Source of the DNA: Bacteroidaceae bacterium
GTDB lineage: Bacteria; Bacteroidota; Bacteroidia; Bacteroidales; Bacteroidaceae
Reading direction: 5' to 3'
Assembly (NCBI GenBank): GCA_017448965.1
Contig: JAFSKK010000046.1
Location: forward strand, 1 to 42,037
DNA length: 42,037 bases
Position 1 is the first letter of the stretch; each line of letters starts with the position of its first letter. Shown here piece by piece: positions 24,901 to 31,906 of the stretch. Both the position numbers and the translations under genes were made by a program. Under the pieces are notes generated by a model. It was not told the DNA's origin. It saw nothing but the letters and a program-made list of their open reading frames with translations, and searched no databases.

Positions 24901-27900
24901 CGCTGTATTCATCGTTGCTCCAGCGGCCATAAACTGCGTTGATTTCACTCTTAATGCTTGCACCCTCTGCGGTGATTCCAGTGTTCTGTTCTACAGATTC
25001 ACCTGCTGCGTATGCTTCCTCGATAGCATCTTCGAGTTCACCGATTGTTGGTTCAATGTTTGCGAGCTGATCCAGCCAATCGCCTGGTTCATCAAGATTT
25101 GCATTGCCAGCTTCAATTTCTGCATATACTTCGTCGTAGAGGTCGCGGAGAGGTTGGATGGTTGCCATCTGAGCCTCGTATGTAGCCTGGTTGGCGGCAG
25201 CGTCACCGTCCACCTTCTTCACAGCAGTTAGGAGTTTGTCAATGGCACCTGCATCTGCATTCTTCTTGGCCACAGCCTCACCATCGTTGTAGTGATCGCC
25301 AATGGTTGCCTGCAAAGCAGCGAACTCGGTCTTGTAGCCATCGAGTTTGTCAAGATAGAGTTGGATAGGACCACCTGTGAGACCTGCCTCCTGCTTGGCG
25401 AGTTCAGTTTCCACCTTGGTGCATTTGCCAAGGAGATCCTGATAAGCATCGTAGTTAGCCTGAGCGGCTTCGACAGAAGCCTGCACAGCTGCAATGGCAG
25501 CATCGAGAGCCTCAACATCTGCCGCATAGCTGTCTGCCGTAAGCGCCTTGTTGCCGTATGCAGTCTCGATGTCCTCAGCCAGTTTGGCGAGTGCGGTCTG
25601 CACATCGCTTCCTGGCGCAAAACCATTTTCCAATGCCTCTCTTGTATAGTCATCAGTCGGGTCAGCGAGTTCGATGTCGCCATTATTAGCCACCAATGTC
25701 TGTTTCTCGGTCAAGACATCTTGGGCTGCAGCATAGTTCACTTCGAGTGTCTGAACAGCCTCGATAGCTGCCTTCACTTCTGCAATCTTTGCTCTGATGG
25801 CCTGGATGTCGTCAGACTCCTCAGCGTAATCAGCCTCCTCCAGGGTTTCAGCAGCACGTGCAGCAGCAATCTTTTCCTCAAGTGCGTTGATCAGAGCAGA
25901 AACACTTCCTCCGTCTAGGGCGAAGCCTGCTTCAGCAATTTCCATAGCTGAGGGATAGAGGTCTGGATCATTTTGTGCAGCATCAAGTTCGTCTGCCACT
26001 TCACCTCTCAGACCTGCAATCACTTCATCGGCTGCAGCCTTGTAGCCTTTCTGTGCCTGTACCCTACCAGCTATTTCCTCGGCGTTAGCCTTGGCTGTAG
26101 CAATGTCAGCAAGCACATTTTCAGCCTTGTCGATGAGCGCCTTAAGTTCCTCACCTGCTGCAAGGTTTTCCTCCAAATCAGCGTCATTAGCCTCAGCGGG
26201 ATAATTGGCTTTATACTCGGCAATTACATTCACATAGTTTGTGATGGCTTCTGCGGTGATGGCTTGGAATTCGCCATCTGCACCCATATAGTCTGCAGCG
26301 CTCAAACCGAGGTCTGTTTCCGCATCTTCCAAGAAGTCCTTATAGTCATCGTATGCTTCCTGTACAGCAGTAGCCTTTGTGTCGGCGTCACCCTGCATGA
26401 TGCCACGATATGACCATGCATTATCAACTGAGTATTGATGCTCGCGCGCAGCAGCTCGTTCAGCCAAAGAGTTAATGTCATTAAGGGTTTTTACATAATC
26501 CCAATCAAGGGCCGCAACCGCATCCCAGTGCTCAGTGCCAGACAACTCTTTTGTAGCATTGAGTTCATCCACTACTCCATTAATCGTATTCCAGAGATTT
26601 TGGATTTCACCTTCAAATTCAGAATAAACCTTGTATTCCTTTATGACATTTTCAACCTCTTGAAGTCTATCGATACGACTTACGATATCAGCTGTAGCAT
26701 TATCATGATTCCCATAGAGGTGATCGTAAATCAGCATGAACCTCGCCTGAGCATCTGTAGCCCTCTCAACGATCACGTTAATCTTCTCACTTTGCGGAAG
26801 AACTGCAGCGCGGATAGCTGCATAATCATCGAATCCATCCACCTCTTCACCCTGCAGCATTTGATCAGCATAACCAATCAAAGGAGTGAGTGCTTCATTC
26901 ACCTCATCCACATAAGACTGTACAAATTGAGATGTTGGATATACTTCTGTGTCAGAAGCCTGAACATCGCTATACGCTTTGTTCAACTGAGCCTGTGCAG
27001 CTTTAACGGTTGCAACGGTTCTAGCATAATCACTGGCACCGCCCAGCAGACCCTTAAATTCATCAAGCAATTCCTGAGTCTCGCCAACGGCTGCATCATA
27101 ATCAGTAGCAAGAATTGTCTCATCAGCGTCATTGTCTGTATTGAACAATGCAATGAGTTCATTGATCTTCTCCTGAACATTCTGACGAGTAGGATCAAGT
27201 TTTGCCTCAACAGCACTTACCTGTGCCTCGTCTTCTGTTGGAAGAACTGCAGATGCTTCTGATATCTGAACGATGTGCCAGTTGGTACCAGCCTTATCTT
27301 TACCTATACCTACCACCATTCGTCCGTCTTGGCCCACCTGAACTCCATCAAGCACCCCCTTGCTTACATTTCCGAACATAGTTGTAATGTAAGCAGGAAT
27401 AAACTTCTTAACTGTGCCTTCTGAAGTTTCTGCAAACAGATAAGCCACATCCATATCCCCATCTTTTACATCAGATGCAAAGCCACGACCTGATGTGTAT
27501 GCAGCATTACCATAAAGAACGATACGATAGGTACCTGGAGCAAGGCCTTCTATCGTTTGGCTCATCACCGCACCTGTGTTTTCTACAGTTGAAACATAAT
27601 GCTCCACAAGAAGTTGTTCTCCTCCATCTGGAGTTGGCACCTTTCTATAGTTTGTCGCCCAGTCTGCATAGCCAGACGCTCCATCCCAATTTTCCTTATT
27701 GGCACCAAACTTTGTGGCGATATTAGTATCTGCATAAGCCGTCACCTTATTGCCATCCAGATCTTCCTGAATAGCAGTGGCTCTAGCGTAAACATCATCA
27801 ATAGCGGCTGTCTTATTGTTCAGATCATCCACCACTTGCCCTGCCGTCTTGATGCCATCGATTTCTCCCTCGATTTCATCGTCGTCGGTCAGCGTGTAGT

Positions 27901-28984
27901 TGCTATGTGCGTTGTTGAGCTTCCTGAGAGCATCGTTGTTCGCGTTCACGAGGTCGTTCAACTCTGCAGATGCATTAGCTGCAACCTTCTCGTAGATGGT
28001 GCCATAGGGTTCAACCTCGGTAGCACCAATTCCTGCGACAGTCGTTTGTGCATCTGTACAAGCCTCCTTGGCTGCATCAATCTTTGCCCTCAGTTGAACA
28101 TACTTCTCATAGCTGATTGCTGATTGCTCAGCTTTCTCTTGCATTGCTGCGATATCGTCTTTCAGTTCGCCGTAGAGGTCATCGTCAGTGCCATCAAAGC
28201 CTTCCACTTTTTCCTGAAGAGCGTCAGCCTCTCCAGTCAAGCCTTCCTTGTGGCTGTCCAGTTCGTTCAAGCCACCGATAGCATCCTTGGCCTCATCGAG
28301 CAAATCCTGAACCTCGTCCACCTTGATACCTGCAGTCTCTTCGGCAGCGAACTCCTCGAGTTCTGCAATCTCTTTGGCGATTTTCCAATTATCTTGTGCC
28401 TCGTCGAACTTGTTCTCTTTGTAGGCAGCGTAGGTCTCTTCAATGCCGTCGATCTCATCCTGAATCTCGGCAGCCTTAGCTATGCTCTCAACAGCTCGGG
28501 GATCCAGATTATCAGTAACAGCATCGAGCAATTCCTGAAGAGTCTGCTTTGCCTCATCAAAGTCATAGCTCAATTCGATGTTTGCGCTCTTGAACGCATA
28601 GAGGTTGCCCTGCTCACTCGAGAAAGCGACGGTCACATCCCCTGCTGTGGCGAGTTCGAACTCAATGGACACCTGAGCGGTCTCCACTTCGAAACTCTTC
28701 GACTGGCCAGCCACCGTCACGGTCACTTTGTCGCCGTCTTTCACCCAGAGGTGTGTAATGTTCAGTACATACTTGCCTTTCGCGAGGCCTGCCACCGTTT
28801 GTGATGCGGTCTTACCTTCGTTAGACACCACCATCATTTCGGTTTGGCCTTCAGGAGTGGCTTGACTGGTGTTAGTCCAGTCTCCATTGGGAATGCTCTG
28901 TGCTTCTGGAGTCGCAACAGCAGCAGTTGCTATCGCTGGAAAAGCGGATAGCGCCACAAATGAGTAAACAATTTTGGATTTCAT
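21965..28984 (-). CDS. Giant acidic helical-rod surface protein with dockerin-like, cohesin-like and sorting domains
   Basis: 2339 residues. The signal peptide (IVYSFVALSAFPAIATAA) is followed by a beta-sandwich (~25-145) and a long, very acidic Asp/Glu/Ala-rich helical rod of FIVAR-like pieces. The rod is interrupted at ~430-590 by a galactose-binding-like domain (APGTYRIVLYGNAAYTSGRG). At ~2089-2150 stands a dockerin-like pair of EF-hand loops, DITGDGKVSVSD and DINGDGKINIGD, each followed by a hydrophobic helix (ALINYII, ALVNLIL). Residues ~2170-2290 form a cohesin-like sandwich (YVSAQMDIVLPNGLSIV). The protein ends in GKVYDYSGRLKNKIMKGFNI and a Lys-rich tail, as in type IX-secreted proteins (family knowledge). 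An extended, calcium-stabilised surface fibre is inferred; its partner may be the next giant protein. ATG 28984 begins the signal peptide. Confidence 0.88.
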   Translation of the reverse strand: MKSKIVYSFVALSAFPAIATAAVATPEAQSIPNGDWTNTSQATPEGQTEMMVVSNEGKTASQTVAGLAKGKYVLNITHLWVKDGDKVTVTVAGQSKSFEVETAQVSIEFELATAGDVTVAFSSEQGNLYAFKSANIELSYDFDEAKQTLQELLDAVTDNLDPRAVESIAKAAEIQDEIDGIEETYAAYKENKFDEAQDNWKIAKEIAELEEFAAEETAGIKVDEVQDLLDEAKDAIGGLNELDSHKEGLTGEADALQEKVEGFDGTDDDLYGELKDDIAAMQEKAEQSAISYEKYVQLRAKIDAAKEACTDAQTTVAGIGATEVEPYGTIYEKVAANASAELNDLVNANNDALRKLNNAHSNYTLTDDDEIEGEIDGIKTAGQVVDDLNNKTAAIDDVYARATAIQEDLDGNKVTAYADTNIATKFGANKENWDGASGYADWATNYRKVPTPDGGEQLLVEHYVSTVENTGAVMSQTIEGLAPGTYRIVLYGNAAYTSGRGFASDVKDGDMDVAYLFAETSEGTVKKFIPAYITTMFGNVSKGVLDGVQVGQDGRMVVGIGKDKAGTNWHIVQISEASAVLPTEDEAQVSAVEAKLDPTRQNVQEKINELIALFNTDNDADETILATDYDAAVGETQELLDEFKGLLGGASDYARTVATVKAAQAQLNKAYSDVQASDTEVYPTSQFVQSYVDEVNEALTPLIGYADQMLQGEEVDGFDDYAAIRAAVLPQSEKINVIVERATDAQARFMLIYDHLYGNHDNATADIVSRIDRLQEVENVIKEYKVYSEFEGEIQNLWNTINGVVDELNATKELSGTEHWDAVAALDWDYVKTLNDINSLAERAAAREHQYSVDNAWSYRGIMQGDADTKATAVQEAYDDYKDFLEDAETDLGLSAADYMGADGEFQAITAEAITNYVNVIAEYKANYPAEANDADLEENLAAGEELKALIDKAENVLADIATAKANAEEIAGRVQAQKGYKAAADEVIAGLRGEVADELDAAQNDPDLYPSAMEIAEAGFALDGGSVSALINALEEKIAAARAAETLEEADYAEESDDIQAIRAKIAEVKAAIEAVQTLEVNYAAAQDVLTEKQTLVANNGDIELADPTDDYTREALENGFAPGSDVQTALAKLAEDIETAYGNKALTADSYAADVEALDAAIAAVQASVEAAQANYDAYQDLLGKCTKVETELAKQEAGLTGGPIQLYLDKLDGYKTEFAALQATIGDHYNDGEAVAKKNADAGAIDKLLTAVKKVDGDAAANQATYEAQMATIQPLRDLYDEVYAEIEAGNANLDEPGDWLDQLANIEPTIGELEDAIEEAYAAGESVEQNTGITAEGASIKSEINAVYGRWSNDEYSDQIAAENEARYKSFTGAISEAEKAFTKAVKTQDAYANVENPALQAAIAAATGGLTEDLYEFPTQIQALLSEGTAAYGETISPDLFDFGPEQGTNDDSFLNKAIALANEIKEYEEVFKAAVVLNGVSFDGFETALNEAKEAIAGYSPEAQEDAFKDVEDLIAKGKSYVEAKDVVALDDVLNTLENGIDEMLNNDKSAAAVKDLQAKIDQKVEDSEAYLAILADLDEKTYTTKAEFIAEFEGAINDYLVEAQNVLDAAKTAKNAHADAYGEVEELLINYREAKRGVQHKVASVEHATTYLAEVQEYLDNTKGIVDQFYNGFIFSVLFDEAQGSIDEVDPNNTSSSEIRSIMRSISSLYRRAKEGEKAHLVEALADLKKLYTNLAAYNDQEELADDIEALKSGIDEVEANIPDDLNADDAGEILAELEAQVSELYSMIAELDDSEEAQQAQAELVAALQAQADEVGEKIETLDGSSDEVKAAMDLGEIIPALNKTLGGIREQITKAEEAGTIVYNRDRIEGLLIAFDAYLDDLIEEAQEKQEMFDANNDKFAELTAAIDDLQQQLDDAKALVDAYETVNSEDYFSFESAQDYIDNLRELVQDAYDNVELTADWENDDYNEWTDNCTNYINEGKLNAARDEAFYLTDELDNNRVVAMQTLVREEDYSADVLDEIYNANDEIWMAINDLYDNIDQLYNDGQIVDELDNVREEIAGIQASIDLLSTLIAEGKLGDITGDGKVSVSDYSALINYIIGNSEKPEYGTPEFDKLDINGDGKINIGDAVALVNLILTGDINTAPSLAKERNGVSSDNDAVSVESADLGNGVTRYALVLNNESSYVSAQMDIVLPNGLSIVKTSLGERAAGHGLATGNVDGAYRVVISSVFNKAITGEEGAVVYIDVKTGENYKGEGIEFKEIVFSNAQANTREFVIAESEATEIAGVGTKRSFLGKVYDYSGRLKNKIMKGFNIIKGEDGSTKKVYVK

Positions 28985-29169
28985 AATTGTTTGATTTTGG
29001 TTAATAAAATTGATTTCTGTTAATAAAAGATTGCTATAATAATATATAATGTGTATTTAGTCTTGTTGGTTGTTTAGGTCATATGTCAGGTGTCGGTTTT
29101 GGTTGATCTTCAAGAAGAGAAGACAGGGGTCTTCGCCTCTCTTTTCACGTTTTTATACATTTTTGGTGG

Positions 29170-29177
29170 CAAATTTA
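29170..29177 (-). promoter_or_regulatory. Possible promoter of the 2339-residue giant gene
   Basis: TAAATTTG on the - strand fits TAnnTTTG, but no TTTG lies at the right distance. It would give a ~180-nt leader that includes a GAAGAC/GTCTTC hairpin (29119-29134). The gap 28985-29286 shows no gene. Confidence 0.35.
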
Positions 29178-29286
29178 CGAAGATTTTACACTCCTTAACC
29201 TTAAAAACTGATGCCTAAGAGTCCATACTTTTGTTGCTGATTGCGCCCAAAAGTATTGGTGACCTATGTGTTTTTCATCGTTCCTG

Positions 29287-29547
29287 CTAATTTGAAGAGG
29301 GGGTCCCATTACGAGCGGAGATGTGCTCTTGGTAGTCGGCAAAGAAGTCGTGCTTGAGGATGACGGAGATGCGCAGGAGCAGCTCCGTGTCAATGGTTGG
29401 CCGCTTGAAAATCTTGTAGATATTGGAGCGGTCGCAATAAAGTTTGCGGGCGAACCAACTGACGGTTCGCTCTTGCTGTTCAAGTTCTTGCTTGATGAGT
29501 TGTCCGATATGCAGGCTTAACTGCCTGCTGGTGTTCTGCTCGTCCAT
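29287..29547 (-). CDS. Small XRE/HTH-type DNA-binding regulator
   Basis: 86 residues from ATG 29547. The open frame extends to 29622, but the extra 25 residues do not resemble the family and would begin inside the T-rich end of an RNA hairpin. The helix-turn-helix is visible: HIGQLIKQELEQQERTVSWF, then ARKLYCDRSNIYKIFKRPTI as recognition region, then LLLRISVILKHDFF. This matches short Bacteroidota XRE-like proteins (family knowledge). It probably binds an operator as a dimer in the cytosol; targets are unknown. It is the only regulator in the window and sits directly upstream of the giant surface genes on the same strand, so control of them is possible (inference). Confidence 0.82.
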   Translation of the reverse strand: MDEQNTSRQLSLHIGQLIKQELEQQERTVSWFARKLYCDRSNIYKIFKRPTIDTELLLRISVILKHDFFADYQEHISARNGTPSSN

Positions 29548-29620
29548 AGGGTGGCGATGGCAAACCAGCCGCACCCTGATACCGGCTCTGAGAGATAAGT
29601 TGATGAGAATGTGTTTCCAC

Positions 29621-29720
29621 ATAACAAAAGCGTGGGTGCATTACTTTGTTGCCCATTCCCACAACTTAGGGCTCTCGCATTGCCAATCACGTCAGGAATG
29701 AGCAACGCAGAAGCCCACGC
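29621..29720 (-). ncRNA. Candidate structured RNA / attenuator upstream of the XRE gene
   Basis: On the - strand, GCGTGGG (29720-29714) pairs with CCCACGC (29636-29630). Inside, GTTGCTCATTCC (29706-29695) pairs with GGAATGGGCAAC (29659-29648) with one G-U pair, separated by asymmetric internal loops of 7 and 11 nt. A 35-nt apical region contains a further GGC/GCC pairing. GCTTTTGTTAT follows, as in a terminator. Further upstream (to ~29966) are AAAGCG/CGCTTT (29897-29877) and CACAC/GTGTG (29770-29756) hairpins. No ORF of note lies in 29548-29972. It could be a free small RNA or a leader; no known family was recognised. Confidence 0.45.
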
Positions 29721-29972
29721 GAACGATAATTAACACTACTTAGATGAAGTGCAGACACACAAAACGTGTGAGTGAACTCCGCAAGTAGGTATATATACGC
29801 CCACTGAGCATCTACTGTTGCTTTGTCTTTTTGACGTGATGACTTTTGAATTTGCGAGATTCTAAGCTGTCAAGAACAAAGCGTCAAGTAAACGCTTTCA
29901 ATCATTATGTTTCCTGGCCCTTCCGTCGCTGCTTCTCTAATAGAAGTGCCTGATGAAAGTGCTATGAGTGTG

Positions 29973-29980
29973 CAAAGTTA
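29973..29980 (-). promoter_or_regulatory. Possible -7 element for the structured RNA/XRE transcript
   Basis: TAACTTTG on the - strand fits TAnnTTTG; no convincing TTTG lies 19-21 nt further upstream. It is about 425 nt before the XRE start. The stretch 29981-30099 is A/T-rich with no gene. Confidence 0.4.
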
Positions 29981-30099
29981 AGTATTTCTAAGATAAAAAA
30001 GAATTTTCTTTCGACAAATGAGAAAATATTTGCGAGAGAAACCTTTCTTTGACATCTTTTTTCCGATTATGTAAATCTGTATCCAGAAGCCATGATGAA

Positions 30100-30654
30100 T
30101 TATGTAAAGAAGGTGAGGGCGAAGTGCCAGATGACAATGCCTGCCGTAGTACTCACGTTGAGAGAATGTTTCGTGCCAAACTGGGGAATCTCAATGCATC
30201 CATCAGAGGCATCGACCACTTCTTGATGCACGCCCTTCACTTCATTGCCGAGGATGATGGCGTATTTTTTAACTTCTCTAACTTCTCTAACTTCTTTAAC
30301 TTCTAACTGATTAAGCATCGTGGAGCCTTCGCATTGCTCGATGGAGAGGACGGTGTAACCCTGTTCTTTCAGCGACTGCACGGCCTCCATCGCTGTGTCG
30401 AAGTGTTTCCATGCCACGGTATCTTCGGCTCCGAGGGCGGTCTTGTGTATTTCAGGCTGGGGTGGTTGAGCGGTGATGCCGCATAGGTAGATGGCTTCCA
30501 CACGGAAAGCATCGGCTGTGCGGAACACGCTGCCGACGTTGTACATGCTCCTCACATCGTCGAGCACAACGATGAGGGGCATCTTCTCCGACACACGAAA
30601 CTCTTCCGCATTCATGCGTCCCATCTCTGTGATTTTCAGCTTTCTATTCCGCAT
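30100..30654 (-). CDS. SpoU/TrmH-family RNA 2'-O-methyltransferase
   Basis: 184 residues, short but complete. The three SPOUT motifs are present: motif 1 SMYNVGSVFRTADAF with the catalytic Asn/Arg, motif 2 YAIILGNEVKGV, and motif 3 IEIPQFGTKHSLNVSTTAGI, which forms the SAM-binding trefoil knot. It transfers methyl groups from SAM to a ribose 2'-OH of tRNA or rRNA in the cytosol; the exact target cannot be read from sequence. Between motifs 1 and 2 a Glu-Val-Arg/Lys repeat (LEVKEVREVREVKK) is encoded by four 9-bp units, an unusual insertion. It lies 42 nt downstream of the DUF4294 gene, probably in the same transcript. Confidence 0.94.
   Translation of the reverse strand: MRNRKLKITEMGRMNAEEFRVSEKMPLIVVLDDVRSMYNVGSVFRTADAFRVEAIYLCGITAQPPQPEIHKTALGAEDTVAWKHFDTAMEAVQSLKEQGYTVLSIEQCEGSTMLNQLEVKEVREVREVKKYAIILGNEVKGVHQEVVDASDGCIEIPQFGTKHSLNVSTTAGIVIWHFALTFFT
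30271..30306. repeat. Four-unit nonamer tract (aacttctct) inside the TrmH-family gene
   Basis: aacttctct, aacttctct, aacttcttt, aacttctaa. On the coding strand it encodes the repeated Glu-Val-Arg/Lys run. Confidence 0.8.
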
Positions 30655-30696
30655 GGGAAAAATGGTAAGTTGTAAATCGTCAAATGGTAAATATCA

Positions 30697-31350
30697 TTAC
30701 ATTTGTCCGGATTCGATGAGCAAGATGGCTCTCTCGGTCAGTCGGTCGTCCACATCGGGGTCGTATTCTTTCTTGAGGCTGGCACCGAAGAGAGAGGCAA
30801 AGGCATTGTAGAAACCCGCCTTGAAGCCGCCCATATACTTCTTGATGAGTTCGTAGCCAGTCATGTCGCATTGGCGGTCAATCAGTTTGATGAGGAGTTT
30901 TCCCTGGGCAAAAGTGAGCTTCTTCAGCCTTGGATAATATTCTGCCTTGAGGTCTTTCTCAGCTTGTTTCAGATAGGCATCCTTCTCCTTTTTGGTGGGC
31001 AGCGAATCCATGTGAGCGATGGTGCGGTCAACCGTCCGTCGAATCTCGCAAGCGATGGGATACACCTTCTTGATGTTGTTGGCCACCTTGTAGTATTTCT
31101 TCGCCTGCGCCTGATTCTTGAAGACCAGTTTCTGGAACACGTAGTAGTCGGCAAACATGAAACTGGGAATCATCTCTCCCTCATACTCCACCATCCCTGT
31201 GTAGTACATGCCGTGAGAGAACACAGGCTCTCCCGTCATCATACGATCCATCTCGGCATCGGCTTTCACTTCCTGTGCCTTACAGATCTGCGACATCATC
31301 GTACCAACGACTGTCAACAGGAATAAGATGTGTAAACGGTTCTTTTTCAA
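30697..31350 (-). CDS. DUF4294 exported protein
   Basis: 217 residues, starting with TTG (31350-31348): an in-frame TAG lies just upstream and no ATG precedes the signal peptide NRLHILFLLTVVGTMMSQICKAQ, so TTG is the only start that keeps it. The body matches the DUF4294 family of Bacteroidota: YTGMVEYEGEMIPSFMFADYYVF, then a charged helical stretch (RRTVDRTIAHMDSLPTKKEK) and QGKLLIKLIDRQCDMTGYEL. Function is unknown; the protein is expected in the periplasm. The TrmH-family gene follows after 42 nt. Confidence 0.9.
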   Translation of the reverse strand: MKKNRLHILFLLTVVGTMMSQICKAQEVKADAEMDRMMTGEPVFSHGMYYTGMVEYEGEMIPSFMFADYYVFQKLVFKNQAQAKKYYKVANNIKKVYPIACEIRRTVDRTIAHMDSLPTKKEKDAYLKQAEKDLKAEYYPRLKKLTFAQGKLLIKLIDRQCDMTGYELIKKYMGGFKAGFYNAFASLFGASLKKEYDPDVDDRLTERAILLIESGQM

Positions 31351-31394
31351 TGTCTCAACTTGCTAAAAGGAACAACACCTCTTCGAATCGGCTG

Positions 31395-31402
31395 CAAAAT
31401 TA
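31395..31402 (-). promoter_or_regulatory. Probable -7 element of the DUF4294/TrmH transcript
   Basis: TAATTTTG on the - strand fits TAnnTTTG and lies ~45 nt upstream of the start; the -33 element is not clear. Confidence 0.5.
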
Positions 31403-31596
31403 GCAAGAAATCCCCACTCTTGTTTCTTTTTCAGTTTTTATAACACTGATTTTTAAGTTTTTTCACTATCAGCCAAGATTTTCCTGCACAAATCATCTCC
31501 AATTCTTGCCAATGCAGCCCCTGTTGGGCTCCTTTTCCGGCACTTCCACACCCTCCGCTGAGGAAGTCCGTATGCCTCGCCATCCCCTCTTCCACA

Positions 31597-31679
31597 GCCT
31601 CAAAACCGACGTCGTCGACATCGATTGGTCGACATCGACGACATCGGTTAACCGACATCGACGACGTCGGTTTTGAGGC
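31597..31679. repeat. Multi-palindrome element with nested GTCGACATCGA repeats
   Basis: Arms 31597-31618 and 31658-31679 are exact 22-bp reverse complements (outer GCCTCAAAACCGACGTCG). Inside are two direct copies of GTCGACATCGA (31614-31624, 31628-31638) and a perfect palindrome TCGGTTAACCGA. It lies in the divergent gap 31351-31906, which otherwise holds only promoters. Confidence 0.88.
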
Positions 31680-31820
31680 AGTGAAAGTGCCCTCATGGGG
31701 GTAGTGACGTTAGAGAAGTGGAGTTTCTTCGTAAGGGGGAGGGATGGCGGTTGGTGACAAGAAAAGATGGATTATCAAGGTGAGGAAGTTTTGCGAAAAG
31801 GAAAAAAAACTGTTCGTTCA

Positions 31821-31853
31821 TTTGGTGAAAGGGAAGAAAAAGTGTTACCTTTG
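31821..31853 (+). promoter_or_regulatory. Promoter of the LamG giant gene
   Basis: TTTG 31821-31824 and TACCTTTG 31846-31853, spacing 21 nt; leader about 45 nt to ATG 31907. Confidence 0.82.
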
Positions 31854-31906
31854 TAGGCAAATGTGTTCTAATCAGAAAAACAATGACAATCATATAATCA
31901 ACTACT

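Noticed and set aside
29548-29622. Upstream start for the XRE regulator (25 extra residues)
   Set aside because: The extension overlaps the end of a terminator-like RNA hairpin and does not resemble the family; ATG 29547 gives the expected length.
29621-29980. tmRNA, SRP RNA or RNase P RNA
   Set aside because: The conserved tRNA-like CCA end, the SRP GGAAG-type apical loop in the correct order and the RNase P core sequences were not found.
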